Below are positions 54,172-62,764 of a stretch of DNA of 64,000 nt, piece by piece (position 1 is the stretch's first letter; every line of letters begins with the position of its first letter). Source of the stretch: an uncultured Craurococcus sp. (lineage in GTDB: Bacteria; Pseudomonadota; Alphaproteobacteria; Acetobacterales; Acetobacteraceae); the NCBI GenBank assembly GCA_902805545.1, contig CADCTD010000001.1, forward strand, positions 62,001 through 126,000, in the 5' to 3' direction. The notes below the pieces were generated by a model that was not told where the DNA came from, ran no database searches, and worked only from the letters and a program-made list of their open reading frames with translations. A program made the position numbers and the translations under genes.

Positions 54172-54483
54172 TCAGTGGGTCCAGTTCTCCGGCCGGCCAT
54201 AGCGGAAATTATCCGCATAGACCTTGGCCTTGATGCGGACCGGCTTCGGCTCCTCGACCTCATAGGGGATGCCGTTCGCCTCGGCATAGGCGATGGCGTC
54301 CTCCTTGCTGTCGAAATGCAGCGACACCTGCGCATTGGTGTCGCCCGAGCCGGCCCAGCCCATCAGCGGGTCGAGCAGTTGCCTCTCGCCCGGCTCGAAG
54401 GCCAGGGTCCAGCCCTGCGACCGGCCCCGGCCGGACTGCATGGTGGAGCGGGGCAGCACGAATATACGGGCAAGCTGCGGCAT
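54172..54483 (-). CDS. ETC complex I accessory subunit (NDUFS4-like)
   Basis: Encodes 103 residues matching the NADH-ubiquinone oxidoreductase 18-kDa family: ARIFVLPRSTMQSGRG, WTLAFEP, DPLMGWAGSGDTNAQVSLHF, DAIAYAEANGIPYEV and the closing FRYGRPENWTH. In mitochondria it completes complex I; in alphaproteobacteria it is one of the few accessory subunits kept. Stands alone between two tRNA genes, away from a nuo operon. Confidence 0.94.
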   Translation of the reverse strand: MPQLARIFVLPRSTMQSGRGRSQGWTLAFEPGERQLLDPLMGWAGSGDTNAQVSLHFDSKEDAIAYAEANGIPYEVEEPKPVRIKAKVYADNFRYGRPENWTH

Positions 54484-54502
54484 GAGGCACCTTCGATACA
54501 GG

Positions 54503-54578
<76 letters not shown>

Positions 54579-54644
54579 ATCAGGGGCGGGAAACTAGGCC
54601 GTCCCCCGCCCGGCGGCAACAGCGGAGGCGCGGCCCGCCCCCGA

Positions 54645-55658
54645 CTACCGCATCGGCCAGGAATACATCAATCCGCCATTGGTCCAGAGCCGGTTGAGCC
54701 CCCGCTCCAGCCCGATCGGCGTCTGCGGCCCGAGATGGCGCTCGAACAGCTCGCCGTAGTTGCCGATCGCCTTGATCGCGTTGGCGGCCCAGGCCGGGTC
54801 GAGCTTCAGCGCATTGCCCAGCACCGGGTCGACCCCGAGCAGCCGCCGGATCTCCGGATTGGGGCTCCCCTTCATTTGCTCGAGATTGGCGCTGGTGATG
54901 CCGAGCTCCTCCGCCTGGATCAGCGCCGAGACCGTCCAGCGGATGACGTCGAACCATTCCTGGTCGTCCCGCCGCACCACCGGCCCATAGGGCTCCTTGC
55001 TGAAACGCTCCGGCAGGATCACGAAATTGCCCGGCGTGGTGAACTGGCTGCGCAGCGCCGCGAGCTGCGTCGCATCCGTCCCGATGGCATCGCACCGGCC
55101 GGCTTGCAGCGCCGTCGCATTGTCCTGCATCCGCTCCTGCAGCAGCGGGGTGAAGCGCAGGTTGTTGGCGCGGAACCAGTCCGTCGTGACGAGCTCGTTG
55201 GTCGTGCCGGGCGAGAGGCAGATGGTCATCCCATCCATCCCCTTCGGCTCGGTGACGCCGGCATCCTTCCGCACCATGAAGCCATGGCCGTCATAGAGGT
55301 TCACCGCGACCATGCGCAGGCCGAGCGAGGTGTCGCGCGTCATGGTCAGCGTCGTCTGGCGGATCAGCACGTCGATCTCGCCCGATTGCAGCGCGGTGAA
55401 GCGCTGCACCGCGGTCAGCGGCACGAACCGCACCTTGGCTGGGTCGCCGAAGACGGCAGCGGCGACGCCGCGGCAGAGGTCGGCATCCATCCCGCGCCAG
55501 GTGCCTTGGCTGTCGGGCAACGAGAAGCCGGCGATGCCGACATTGACGCCGCAATTGAGCATGCCCCGCGCCTTGACCGCGTCGAAGGTCTGCCCTGCCT
55601 GGGCAGCGGCGGCGAGGCCGAATGCGAGCGCCGCGCCGGCCATGATCGTCTTCAGCAT
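54645..55658 (-). CDS. Amino-acid ABC transporter substrate-binding protein (AapJ-like)
   Basis: Encodes 337 residues with signal peptide MLKTIMAGAALAFGLAAAAQA. The fold is a general L-amino-acid binding protein: LNCGVNVGIAGFSLPDSQGTWRGMDADLCRGVAAAVFGD, RFTALQSGEIDVLIRQTTLTMTRDT, and the LSPGTTNEL hinge. AapJ and BztA are close. Permease and ATPase genes are not adjacent, so this is an orphan binding protein or its partners are elsewhere. Confidence 0.9.
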   Translation of the reverse strand: MLKTIMAGAALAFGLAAAAQAGQTFDAVKARGMLNCGVNVGIAGFSLPDSQGTWRGMDADLCRGVAAAVFGDPAKVRFVPLTAVQRFTALQSGEIDVLIRQTTLTMTRDTSLGLRMVAVNLYDGHGFMVRKDAGVTEPKGMDGMTICLSPGTTNELVTTDWFRANNLRFTPLLQERMQDNATALQAGRCDAIGTDATQLAALRSQFTTPGNFVILPERFSKEPYGPVVRRDDQEWFDVIRWTVSALIQAEELGITSANLEQMKGSPNPEIRRLLGVDPVLGNALKLDPAWAANAIKAIGNYGELFERHLGPQTPIGLERGLNRLWTNGGLMYSWPMR

Positions 55659-55668
55659 GGCTCGGGCC

Positions 55669-56349
55669 TCAGCGGATTGGGGAGAAGGGAACGGGCTTCA
55701 GGACCATCGTCGTCTGCTGCTTCAGCGCGCCGAGCGCGGCCGTCGCCTTCTGGAACTCCGCCCAGCCCGGGTCCGCCGCCATCGCCGCCCGCCGCTTGTC
55801 GCGATCGCCGAGCGAGCTGTAGGCCCAGGCGAAGACGGCCTGGTTGATCGGCCCGCATTCGGTGACGGCGAACCAGAGCAGCTGCCCGAGCAGCCGGTCC
55901 TGCACCGGCTTGCCGATGTCGCGATAGGCGTCGATCCAAGCCTGCGCCTTACCGGGGTGGAAATCGTAGGTGCGGTGGTCGACCCACATCTGCTCGCCCT
56001 CGATCTTGCGCTCGAAGGGCTGGCCGACCTTCTGCAGCGGCGAGAAGGGCACGGTCTTCAGCAGCTTCGCCTCCTGGGCGGCGAGCGAACCGGTCTCCCG
56101 GCTCTCCTTCAGGAAGCGCTGCCAGTCGGCATCGGCATCGCGGCGGACCATGCCGCGCTCGCGCTCGTCGATGTCGTCATAGCCGCGGACGAAGAGCACG
56201 CGGTTGAGCGGCCCGAACTCGACGGTGAACATGCCGATGAGCGGCGTCAGCGTGCGGGAGGAGGCAGGGCCGCCGATGTCCCGGTAGCAGGCCAGCCAGG
56301 CCGGCAACCTGTTCGGATGCATGGTGTAGATGCGTTGCTCGAGGAACAA
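55669..56349 (-). CDS. NIPSNAP family protein (two domains)
   Basis: Encodes 226 residues from a TTG start at 56349, chosen because GGGAGGG precedes it and the protein then begins LFLEQRIYTMHPNRLPAWLACY. Two NIPSNAP ferredoxin-like domains are seen: the first to about 110 residues, the second from VDHRTYDFHPGKAQAWIDAY, each with a FGPLNRVLF- or CGPINQAVF-type strand. Function of NIPSNAP proteins in bacteria is unknown. It starts upstream of the amino-acid binding protein gene; 10 bases separate them, so they may be co-transcribed. Confidence 0.85.
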   Translation of the reverse strand: MFLEQRIYTMHPNRLPAWLACYRDIGGPASSRTLTPLIGMFTVEFGPLNRVLFVRGYDDIDERERGMVRRDADADWQRFLKESRETGSLAAQEAKLLKTVPFSPLQKVGQPFERKIEGEQMWVDHRTYDFHPGKAQAWIDAYRDIGKPVQDRLLGQLLWFAVTECGPINQAVFAWAYSSLGDRDKRRAAMAADPGWAEFQKATAALGALKQQTTMVLKPVPFSPIR

Positions 56350-56414
56350 TGGTTCTTCCCTCCCGTCAGGACGAGGGGAGTGCCGCATGTCCCGGCGCCG
56401 CGGTCAATCCGGGC

Positions 56415-56660
56415 TCAGCGCCCGGCCTCGGCCTCTGGCAGCCTGGCCCCGACCTGCCGCGCCCCGGCCTCCGTCACCTGGAACAGCACCAGCCCGGCCG
56501 GCGTCGCCGCCCCGCGCTGCATCAGCCCACGCTCGACCAGCCGGCCGGCGACCGGGTCGTCCCCCGGCGCGGGGTAGTGGTTGCGATAGGGCCTGGCGGC
56601 GCGGTCGAGGCCGAGCGCCTGGCGGATCGCATCGCCTTCTTCGGGGTCGAGCTGGGGCAC
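56415..56660 (-). CDS. Small hypothetical protein
   Basis: Encodes 81 residues from GTG 56660. It has ALGLDRAARPYRNHYPAPGDD and DPVAGRLVERGLM, then LVLFQVTEAGARQVG, a pattern of short winged-helix-like proteins found in phages and bacteria. No ribosome site of note. Sits between the NIPSNAP gene and the LLM oxidoreductase, same strand. Confidence 0.58.
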   Translation of the reverse strand: MPQLDPEEGDAIRQALGLDRAARPYRNHYPAPGDDPVAGRLVERGLMQRGAATPAGLVLFQVTEAGARQVGARLPEAEAGR

Positions 56661-56702
56661 CTGCAGGGAATGCCGTGTCCCGCCCGCGGTTCCGTCACGG
56701 CT

Positions 56703-57539
56703 TCAGGCGGCGAGCGGCGCCAGCTCGTCGAGGCGGCGGAGGATGCCGTCGCGGTCGAGATCGGGCACCTCGAGCAGCACCCGCTCGATCCCTGCCTCCC
56801 TGTAGCCGGCGAGCTTGCCGGCATCGGGTGGCGCCCGGAAGACGGTGATCGTGAGGCCGGCCGGGTCCCGCCCTGCCCCCTCGGCGACGCGCCGCAGCCT
56901 CTCCCGCGCCAGCTTCGGGTCGAAATCCGCGCCGGCACGGGGGAACCAGCCCTGGCAGAAGGCGGCGACGCGCTTCAGCGTGTAGTCCGTCTCCCCGCCG
57001 AGCAGCACCGGCGGGTGCGGCCGCTGCACCGGCTTCGGGTAGCACCAGACCGGGTCGAAGTTGACGAACTCGCCATGGAAGCTCGCCTCCTCCTCGGTCC
57101 AGAGCGCCTGCATCGCCCGGATGCGCTCCTCCATCAGCCGGAAGCGCGTCGGGTAGCGGGCCCCGTGGTTCTCCATCTCCTCGACATTCCAGCCGCCGCC
57201 GACGCCGAAGACGAAGCGCCCGCCCGAGAGCCGGTCGAGGCTGGCGACGGATTTCGCGGTGATGATCGGGTCCCGCTGCGGCACCAGGCAGACGCCGGTT
57301 CCGATCAGCAGCCGCGTCGTCGCCGCCGCGGCGAAGCTCAGCGCGACGAAGGGGTCATGCGTGTGCTTGTACCGCTTCGGCAGCTCGCCCCCGCCCGGGA
57401 AGGGCGAGCGCCGGCTGGTCGGGATATGCGTGTGCTCGCAGAGGAAGAGCGAGTCGAAGCCCCGCTCCTCCAAAGCCCGGGCCAGTTCCCCGGTCTCGAT
57501 CCCGTATTCGGTCGGGAAGTAGAAGACGCCCGTGCGCAT
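56703..57539 (-). CDS. LLM-class F420-dependent-type oxidoreductase (TIGR03619-like)
   Basis: Encodes 278 residues of the luciferase-like family: ALEERGFDSLFLCEHTHIP, FVALSFAAAATTRLLIGTGVCLVPQRDPIITAKSVASLDRLSGGRFVFGVGGGW, and HPPVLLGGETDYTLKRVA. Cofactor not shown; F420 or FMN. The 11 bp to the next gene upstream suggest a shared transcript with the methylisocitrate lyase-like gene. Confidence 0.87.
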   Translation of the reverse strand: MRTGVFYFPTEYGIETGELARALEERGFDSLFLCEHTHIPTSRRSPFPGGGELPKRYKHTHDPFVALSFAAAATTRLLIGTGVCLVPQRDPIITAKSVASLDRLSGGRFVFGVGGGWNVEEMENHGARYPTRFRLMEERIRAMQALWTEEEASFHGEFVNFDPVWCYPKPVQRPHPPVLLGGETDYTLKRVAAFCQGWFPRAGADFDPKLARERLRRVAEGAGRDPAGLTITVFRAPPDAGKLAGYREAGIERVLLEVPDLDRDGILRRLDELAPLAA

Positions 57540-57550
57540 GGTGCCGGCCC

Positions 57551-58486
57551 CTACCGCTGCGGCATCGAGGTCGGGACGATGGTCTGGATCAGGCTGCTGT
57601 CGAGCGCCTCATAGGCATGCAGGTTGATGACGTCGTAGAGCTCCGCCCGCGTCTGCATCCGGTCGACCAGCTTGTGCGTCCCGCCATTCTCCCGGATGGA
57701 CTGGAACAGCTCCTCCATCGCCTTGTTGGCGACCCGGGCGGCGGAGACCGGCCAGATCACCATCTGGTAGCCCATCTCCTCGAATTCCTGCGCGGTGAAG
57801 AAGGGCGTGCGGCCGAACTCGGTCATGTTGGCCAGCAGCTTCACCTCCGGATAGCCCTCGGCCCGGATGCGCCGCGAGAACTCGGTGAACATCTCCCGGC
57901 TGTTCAGCGCCTCGGGGAAGATCGCATCCGCCCCGCTGTCGAGGTAGAGCTTGGCCCGCGCCAGCGCCCCGTCCATCCCCTCGCTCGCCGCCGCATCGGT
58001 CCGGGCGATGATGTAGAGGTGCCGGCGCGCCTTCCGCGCCGCCGCCACCTTGGCCGCCATGTCATGCGCGTCGGCCATCTTCTTGTCGTTGAGGTGCCCG
58101 CACTTCTTCGGCAGCAGCTGGTCCTCGAGATGCACCGCCGCCGCCCCCGCATCCTCGAAGGTGCGGACCATGTGCATGACGTTCAGCGCCTCGCCATAGC
58201 CGGTATCGCCATCGACCAGCAGCGGCAGCGCCGTGGCGCGGGCGATCTGGCGGATATGGAAGGCGACCTCGTCCACCGTGATCATGCCGAGATCGGGGAT
58301 GCCCATGGACAGCGTCATCGCCGCGCCCGAGAGGTAGAGCCCCTCGAACCCCGCCTTTTTCGCCAGCAGCCCCGCCATGCCGTTATGCGCGCCGGGCAGC
58401 TGGAGGATCTGCGGCCGCTCCAGCAAGCGGGCGAAGCGGTGGCCGGCCGGCTCTTCCGGATTGTCGGCGCCGATGACATAGGGCAT
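57551..58486 (-). CDS. prpB: Isocitrate lyase/PEP mutase family protein, probable 2-methylisocitrate lyase
   Basis: Encodes 311 residues with the ICL/PEPM barrel: LQLPGAHNGMAGLLAKKAGFEGLYLSGA, LLVDGDTGYGE, and the catalytic loop LLPKKCGHLNDKK (KKCGH). HIRQIARATALPLLVD and LEDQ are typical. PrpB splits 2-methylisocitrate to pyruvate and succinate; dimethylmalate lyase is an alternative since no prpC is adjacent, but a PrpD-like gene lies at 17.2 kb. ATG 58486 has GAGGAAC upstream. Confidence 0.88.
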   Translation of the reverse strand: MPYVIGADNPEEPAGHRFARLLERPQILQLPGAHNGMAGLLAKKAGFEGLYLSGAAMTLSMGIPDLGMITVDEVAFHIRQIARATALPLLVDGDTGYGEALNVMHMVRTFEDAGAAAVHLEDQLLPKKCGHLNDKKMADAHDMAAKVAAARKARRHLYIIARTDAAASEGMDGALARAKLYLDSGADAIFPEALNSREMFTEFSRRIRAEGYPEVKLLANMTEFGRTPFFTAQEFEEMGYQMVIWPVSAARVANKAMEELFQSIRENGGTHKLVDRMQTRAELYDVINLHAYEALDSSLIQTIVPTSMPQR

Positions 58487-58497
58487 GGGACGGTTCC

Positions 58498-58584
58498 TCA
58501 TCGGAAGAAAACGAAGGTCGCCAGGATGAACACGGGGATCAGAAAGGCAACCGCCCAGCCGCAATAGCCGAAGAGTCCCGGCAT
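58498..58584 (-). CDS. Possible small single-pass membrane protein
   Basis: Encodes 28 residues, MPGLFGYCGWAVAFLIPVFI followed by LATFVFFR: one hydrophobic helix with a positive C-terminal end. AAGGGGG precedes ATG 58584. It lies 11 bases upstream of the prpB-like start and likely shares its transcript. No known family recognised. Confidence 0.5.
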   Translation of the reverse strand: MPGLFGYCGWAVAFLIPVFILATFVFFR

Positions 58585-58845
58585 GCGCACCCCCTTGGGA
58601 CCCGGCACAGCCCCCGGCCCGAGCGGCAGGCCGAGCATCACGACGTTCCCCACCCATCCTGCCGGGCTCCCCTCGGCCTCCCGCCTCCTTGCGCCGATCC
58701 ACCCCCGCCGCGCGGGGGTTGAACCCGGCCCGATCGCCCCGCGTTGCAGCCGGGCATTGAACGGACCCCATCCCGGACCGATACGGGGTGGGGTTCCCCT
58801 CACCCGGCCCGGCCACTAAGGTCCGCGAAAACCCAGGAGACACGC

Positions 58846-59601
58846 ATGGAAATGACCGGCGAGCGGCGCATCCCCGCGCCGCGCCAGCAAGTCTGGGAAG
58901 CCCTGAACGACCCGCAGGTGCTGCAGGCCTCCATCCCCGGCTGCGAATCGGTCGAGCGGGTGGGCGATGACCAGTTCCAGGCCAAGGTCGCGCTGAAGCT
59001 CGGCCCGATGTCGGCCAAATTCGGCGGCAAGGTGAAGCTCGAGAACCTGAACCCGCCGGCGAGCTACACCATCAGCGGCGAGGGCAATGGCGGCGCGATG
59101 GGCTTCGCCAAGGGCGGCGCCGATGTCGCGCTGGAGGAGGTTGGCCCCTCCGAGACGCTGCTCACTTACAACGTGAAGGCCCAGGTCGGCGGCAAGATGG
59201 CTCAGCTCGGTGGGCGGCTGATCGACAGCACCGCGAAGCAAATGGCCGACCAGTTCTTCAACCGCTTCGCCGCCCACCTCACCCCGGCACCCGAGCCGGA
59301 GCAGGAGCCCGCCATGGCCGAGCCCGCCGCCCAGAGCGCTGAGGTCCGCACCCCCGCCATGGCCGGGACGGACACCGAGTATCTGCGCGATGCTGGCGGC
59401 CCGGGCCCGCTCACCCAGCATGGCGCCGATGGGACGAGCGCCGCCGGCAAGCCCGTCCACCGGCCGAACCCGCGCCCGGTCGATCCGGTGGCGGTGCAGC
59501 CGCTGCGCCTGCTCGGCTCGTTCCAGCCCTTCGGCCTGCCGCTGCAATTCTGGGGCGGCTGCGCGGTGATGCTGGTCATCCTGGTTCTGCTCTTCCTGTG
59601 A
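58846..59601 (+). CDS. coxG: CoxG-like SRPBCC protein with C-terminal membrane anchor
   Basis: Encodes 251 residues. The CoxG/SRPBCC domain (about 1-150) begins MEMTGERRIPAPRQQVWEAL, with NDPQVLQASIPGCESVERV; a Pro/Ala-rich linker follows (160-225), and a C-terminal membrane helix, FWGGCAVMLVILVLLFL. CoxG in Oligotropha anchors aerobic CO dehydrogenase to the membrane. CAGGAG lies upstream of ATG 58846. It opens the maturation cassette. Confidence 0.9.
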   Translation: MEMTGERRIPAPRQQVWEALNDPQVLQASIPGCESVERVGDDQFQAKVALKLGPMSAKFGGKVKLENLNPPASYTISGEGNGGAMGFAKGGADVALEEVGPSETLLTYNVKAQVGGKMAQLGGRLIDSTAKQMADQFFNRFAAHLTPAPEPEQEPAMAEPAAQSAEVRTPAMAGTDTEYLRDAGGPGPLTQHGADGTSAAGKPVHRPNPRPVDPVAVQPLRLLGSFQPFGLPLQFWGGCAVMLVILVLLFL

Positions 59602-60497
59602 GCGACATCCCGGAGAGCGTCGAGGCCACCCAGAAGCTGCTCGCCGCCGGCGGCTATGTCGCCGACCGGGCCTTGTCGACCACGGTGCATCTCGCGCTGC
59701 GCATGGGCCGGCCGCTTTTCCTCGAGGGCGAGCCGGGCACCGGCAAGACGGAGATCGCCAAGGTTCTGGCCGGCGGCCTGCCCCGCCGGCTGGTCCGCCT
59801 GCAATGCTATGACGGGCTCGATCTCGGCGCCGCCGCCTATGAGTGGAACCACGCCAAGCAGCTGATCTCCATCCGCCTCGCCGAGGCCAGCGGCGAGACC
59901 ACCGACCGGGAAAGCCTGGAGCGCGGCATCTACGACCGCCGCTTCCTCCAGGAACGCCCGCTGCTCCAGGCCCTCAGCCCCGAGGGCGGGCCGGCGGTGC
60001 TGCTGATCGACGAGCTGGACCGCGCCGACGAGCCCTTCGAGGCCTTCCTGCTGGAGCTGCTGGCCGATTTCCAGCTCTCGATCCCGGAATACGGCACGGT
60101 GAAGGCCGCCATCCCGCCCGTCGTCGTCATCACCAGCAACCGCACGCGGGAGGTGCATGACGCCATCCGCCGCCGCTGCCTCTACCATTGGGTCGACTAC
60201 CCCGATGCGGCACGCGAGCGGGCGATCCTGAAGATCCGCGCGCCGCACGTGCCGGAGGCGCTCTCGGCGCAGGTGGTGGCCTTCGTGCAGAAGCTGCGCG
60301 GCGGTGAGTACTTCAAGCTGCCCGGCGTCGCCGAGACCATCGACTGGGCTTCGGCCCTTGCCGCGCTCGACGCGACGGAGCTGGAGCCGGGGGCGGTGGA
60401 CGAGACGCTCGGCGTGCTGCTGAAGTACCAGGACGACATCGCCAAGCTCCGCGGCGCCGAGGCGGCGAAGCTGGTCGAGGGGTCGAAGGCGGCGTGA
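59598..60497 (+). CDS. coxD: MoxR-family AAA+ ATPase (CoxD-like)
   Basis: Encodes 299 residues: Walker A GEPGTGKTEIAK, Walker B VLLIDELDRADEPFEAFLLELLADFQ, sensor ITSNRTREVHDAI and the arginine-finger region RRRCLYHWVDYPD. In Oligotropha CoxD unfolds apo-CO dehydrogenase to allow assembly of the CuSMo cofactor. GTG start overlaps the coxG stop (GTGA). Confidence 0.93.
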   Translation: MSDIPESVEATQKLLAAGGYVADRALSTTVHLALRMGRPLFLEGEPGTGKTEIAKVLAGGLPRRLVRLQCYDGLDLGAAAYEWNHAKQLISIRLAEASGETTDRESLERGIYDRRFLQERPLLQALSPEGGPAVLLIDELDRADEPFEAFLLELLADFQLSIPEYGTVKAAIPPVVVITSNRTREVHDAIRRRCLYHWVDYPDAARERAILKIRAPHVPEALSAQVVAFVQKLRGGEYFKLPGVAETIDWASALAALDATELEPGAVDETLGVLLKYQDDIAKLRGAEAAKLVEGSKAA

Positions 60498-60504
60498 CCG
60501 CGGC

Positions 60505-61746
60505 ATGAGCGACATGCCGAGCCATCTCGGCCAAGCGATGCAGCTCGCCAGCGCCGGCATCGGCGCCGGCCGCGGTGCGCTCGCGGGCAACCTGCTCGCC
60601 TTCGGCCGCCTGCTACGCCGTGCCGGCCTGCCGGTCGGCCCGGCCGAGCTGCTGGCCGCGACCGAAGCCCTGCAGCTGGTCGATATCGGCGACCGCCGCC
60701 AGGTGCATGCGGCGCTGCGCGGCATCATGATCCATCGCCGCGACCAGTTCGATGTCTTCGACCAGGCCTTCCTGCTCTTCTGGCGCGACCCGGAGGCCGG
60801 CCGCAACGCCGCCGCCATGGCGATGATCGACGGCTTCAAGGAGCGCGACAAGCCGCCCCCCGCGAGCCGCCGCCTCGCCGAGGCGATGACCCCGCCTCCC
60901 CAGTCTCCCACGCCGCCCCAGCCGCCCGAGGACCGGCCGCCGGTCGAGGTGGCGATGACGGTGAGCGAGCGCGAGCGCCTGCAGGCGATGGATTTCGAGG
61001 CGATGTCGGCCGCCGACATCGCCGCCGCCAAGCAGGAGATCCGCCGCCTCGTCCTGCCGCTCGACGAGCGCCCGACCCGCCGCTTCCGCCCCGACGCCTC
61101 CGGCCCGGGCACCGACCTCCGCGCCACGCTGCGCCAGAGCCTGCGCATGGGAGGCGAGATCATGAGCCTCGAGCGCCGCCGCCGCGTCCACCGCCCTCCG
61201 CCCCTGGTCGCGCTCTGCGACATCTCCGGCAGCATGTCCCGCTACGCGCAGGTGCTGCTGCACTTCCTGCATGCGGTGACGAACGACCGGGACCGCGTCA
61301 GCTCCTTCCTCTTCGGCACGCGGCTGACCAATGTCACCCGCCAGCTGAAGAGCCGCGATGCCGAGGTCGCCTTCGAGCTGGTCTCCCACATCGTCCCCGA
61401 TTGGTCCGGCGGCACCCGCATCGGCGAGAGCATCGAGCTGTTCAACCGCCTCTGGTCCCGCCGCGTGCTCGGCCAGGGCGCGGTGGTGCTGCTGATCACC
61501 GACGGGCTCGACCGGGAGGGTGCCCGCGGCCTCGCCGAGGCGACCGACCGCCTCCGCCGTTCCTGCCGCCGGCTGATCTGGTTGAACCCCCTGTTGCGCT
61601 GGGAGGGGTTCCAGCCCAAATCACAGGGCATCCGGGCGATGCTGCCGCATGTCGACGAATTCCGCCCGGTCCACAACCTGCAAAGCCTGCGCGCCCTGGT
61701 GGCGACGCTGAGCGGGCCGCAGCCCGTGAGGAGACTGGTGGCATGA
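60505..61746 (+). CDS. coxE: von Willebrand A-type protein (CoxE-like)
   Basis: Encodes 413 residues. An N-terminal helical part includes RLLRRAGLPVGPAELLAATEAL and a proline-rich insert; the C-terminal VWA domain has the MIDAS ALCDISGSMSRYAQVLLHF and SGGTRIGESI. CoxE partners the MoxR ATPase CoxD in building the Cu-containing active site in CO dehydrogenase. Eight bases after coxD. Confidence 0.92.
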   Translation: MSDMPSHLGQAMQLASAGIGAGRGALAGNLLAFGRLLRRAGLPVGPAELLAATEALQLVDIGDRRQVHAALRGIMIHRRDQFDVFDQAFLLFWRDPEAGRNAAAMAMIDGFKERDKPPPASRRLAEAMTPPPQSPTPPQPPEDRPPVEVAMTVSERERLQAMDFEAMSAADIAAAKQEIRRLVLPLDERPTRRFRPDASGPGTDLRATLRQSLRMGGEIMSLERRRRVHRPPPLVALCDISGSMSRYAQVLLHFLHAVTNDRDRVSSFLFGTRLTNVTRQLKSRDAEVAFELVSHIVPDWSGGTRIGESIELFNRLWSRRVLGQGAVVLLITDGLDREGARGLAEATDRLRRSCRRLIWLNPLLRWEGFQPKSQGIRAMLPHVDEFRPVHNLQSLRALVATLSGPQPVRRLVA

Positions 61747-62063
61747 GCGATTCCGAGGACGTACTGGCGACCGCCGCAGCCTGGCGCGCGGCCGGCGAGG
61801 CCGTGGCCCTGGCGACGGTGGTGGAGACCTGGGGCAGCTCGCCCCGCCCGGCCGGCTCGCGCCTGGCCGTCAGCGCCTCCGGCCGGCTCGCCGGCAGCGT
61901 CTCCGGCGGCTGCATCGAGGGTGCCGTGGCGGATGCCGCGAAGCAGACCATGGCGAGCGGCACGCCCCAGCTGCTCGATTTCGGCATCTCCGACGAGCGC
62001 GCCTGGGAAGTCGGCCTCGCCTGCGGCGGCAAGCTGAAGGTCTTCGTGGAGAAGCTCTCGTGA
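61743..62063 (+). CDS. coxF: XdhC/CoxI family protein, N-terminal-type domain
   Basis: Encodes 106 residues holding only the small XdhC_CoxI domain: ALATVVETWGSSPRPAGSRLAVSASGRLAGSVSGGCIEGAVADAA. XdhC proteins deliver sulfurated molybdenum cofactor to xanthine/CO dehydrogenases. In many genomes this domain and the Rossmann part are one chain of about 300 residues; here they are separate, overlapping genes (ATGA at the start, then GTGA). Confidence 0.88.
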   Translation: MSDSEDVLATAAAWRAAGEAVALATVVETWGSSPRPAGSRLAVSASGRLAGSVSGGCIEGAVADAAKQTMASGTPQLLDFGISDERAWEVGLACGGKLKVFVEKLS

Positions 62064-62764
62064 CTCCCGAGACCCTCGCCGCGCTGGAGGCGGCGAAGGC
62101 GGCCAAGCGCCCGGTCGCCCTGCTGACCCGCCTCTCGGATGGCACGCAGCATCTCTGGCCGGAGGCGGAGGTCCCGGCCCCCCTCGCCGAGGCCGCGGCG
62201 AAGGCGCTCGCCGATGACGCCGCCGCCAACCTCACCCTCGATGGCGAGGCCTGGTTCATCCACCCGCACAATCCGCCGCTGCGGCTGATCGTCGTCGGCG
62301 CGGTCCATATCGCCCAGGCCCTGGTGCCGATGGCCCAGGCCGCCGGCTATGCGGTGACGGTGGTCGATCCCCGCCGCGCCTGGGCGACGGCCGAGCGCTT
62401 CCCCGGCATCACGCTCATCCATGAATGGACCGACGATGCGGTCGCCGCCCTCGCCCCCGATGCCCGCAGCGCCGTCGTGACGCTGACCCACGACCCCAAG
62501 CTCGACGACCCCGCGCTCGACGCCGCGCTGACCTCGGACTGCTTCTATATCGGCGCCCTCGGCAGCCGCCGCACCCACGCCAAGCGCGTCGCCCGCCTCA
62601 CCGAGGCGGGCCACTCCGCCGAGGCCATCGCCCGCATCCACGCCCCCGTCGGCCTCAACATCGAGGCGGTGACGGCGCCCGAGATCGCGCTGTCGATCCT
62701 CGCCGAGGTGGTGGCGACCCGGCGCGGCGCGGCGCTGGCCCGCCGGCCGGCGCTCGCCGCATGA
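62060..62764 (+). CDS. XdhC family protein, Rossmann-domain part
   Basis: Encodes 234 residues. A Rossmann segment IVVGAVHIAQALVPMAQAAGYAVTVVDPRRAW leads to the XdhC_C region with YIGALGSRRTHAKR and AEAIARIHAPVGLNIEAVTAPEIALSILAEVV. It complements the small XdhC domain encoded just upstream; GTG 62060 overlaps its stop. Confidence 0.9.
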   Translation: MTPETLAALEAAKAAKRPVALLTRLSDGTQHLWPEAEVPAPLAEAAAKALADDAAANLTLDGEAWFIHPHNPPLRLIVVGAVHIAQALVPMAQAAGYAVTVVDPRRAWATAERFPGITLIHEWTDDAVAALAPDARSAVVTLTHDPKLDDPALDAALTSDCFYIGALGSRRTHAKRVARLTEAGHSAEAIARIHAPVGLNIEAVTAPEIALSILAEVVATRRGAALARRPALAA

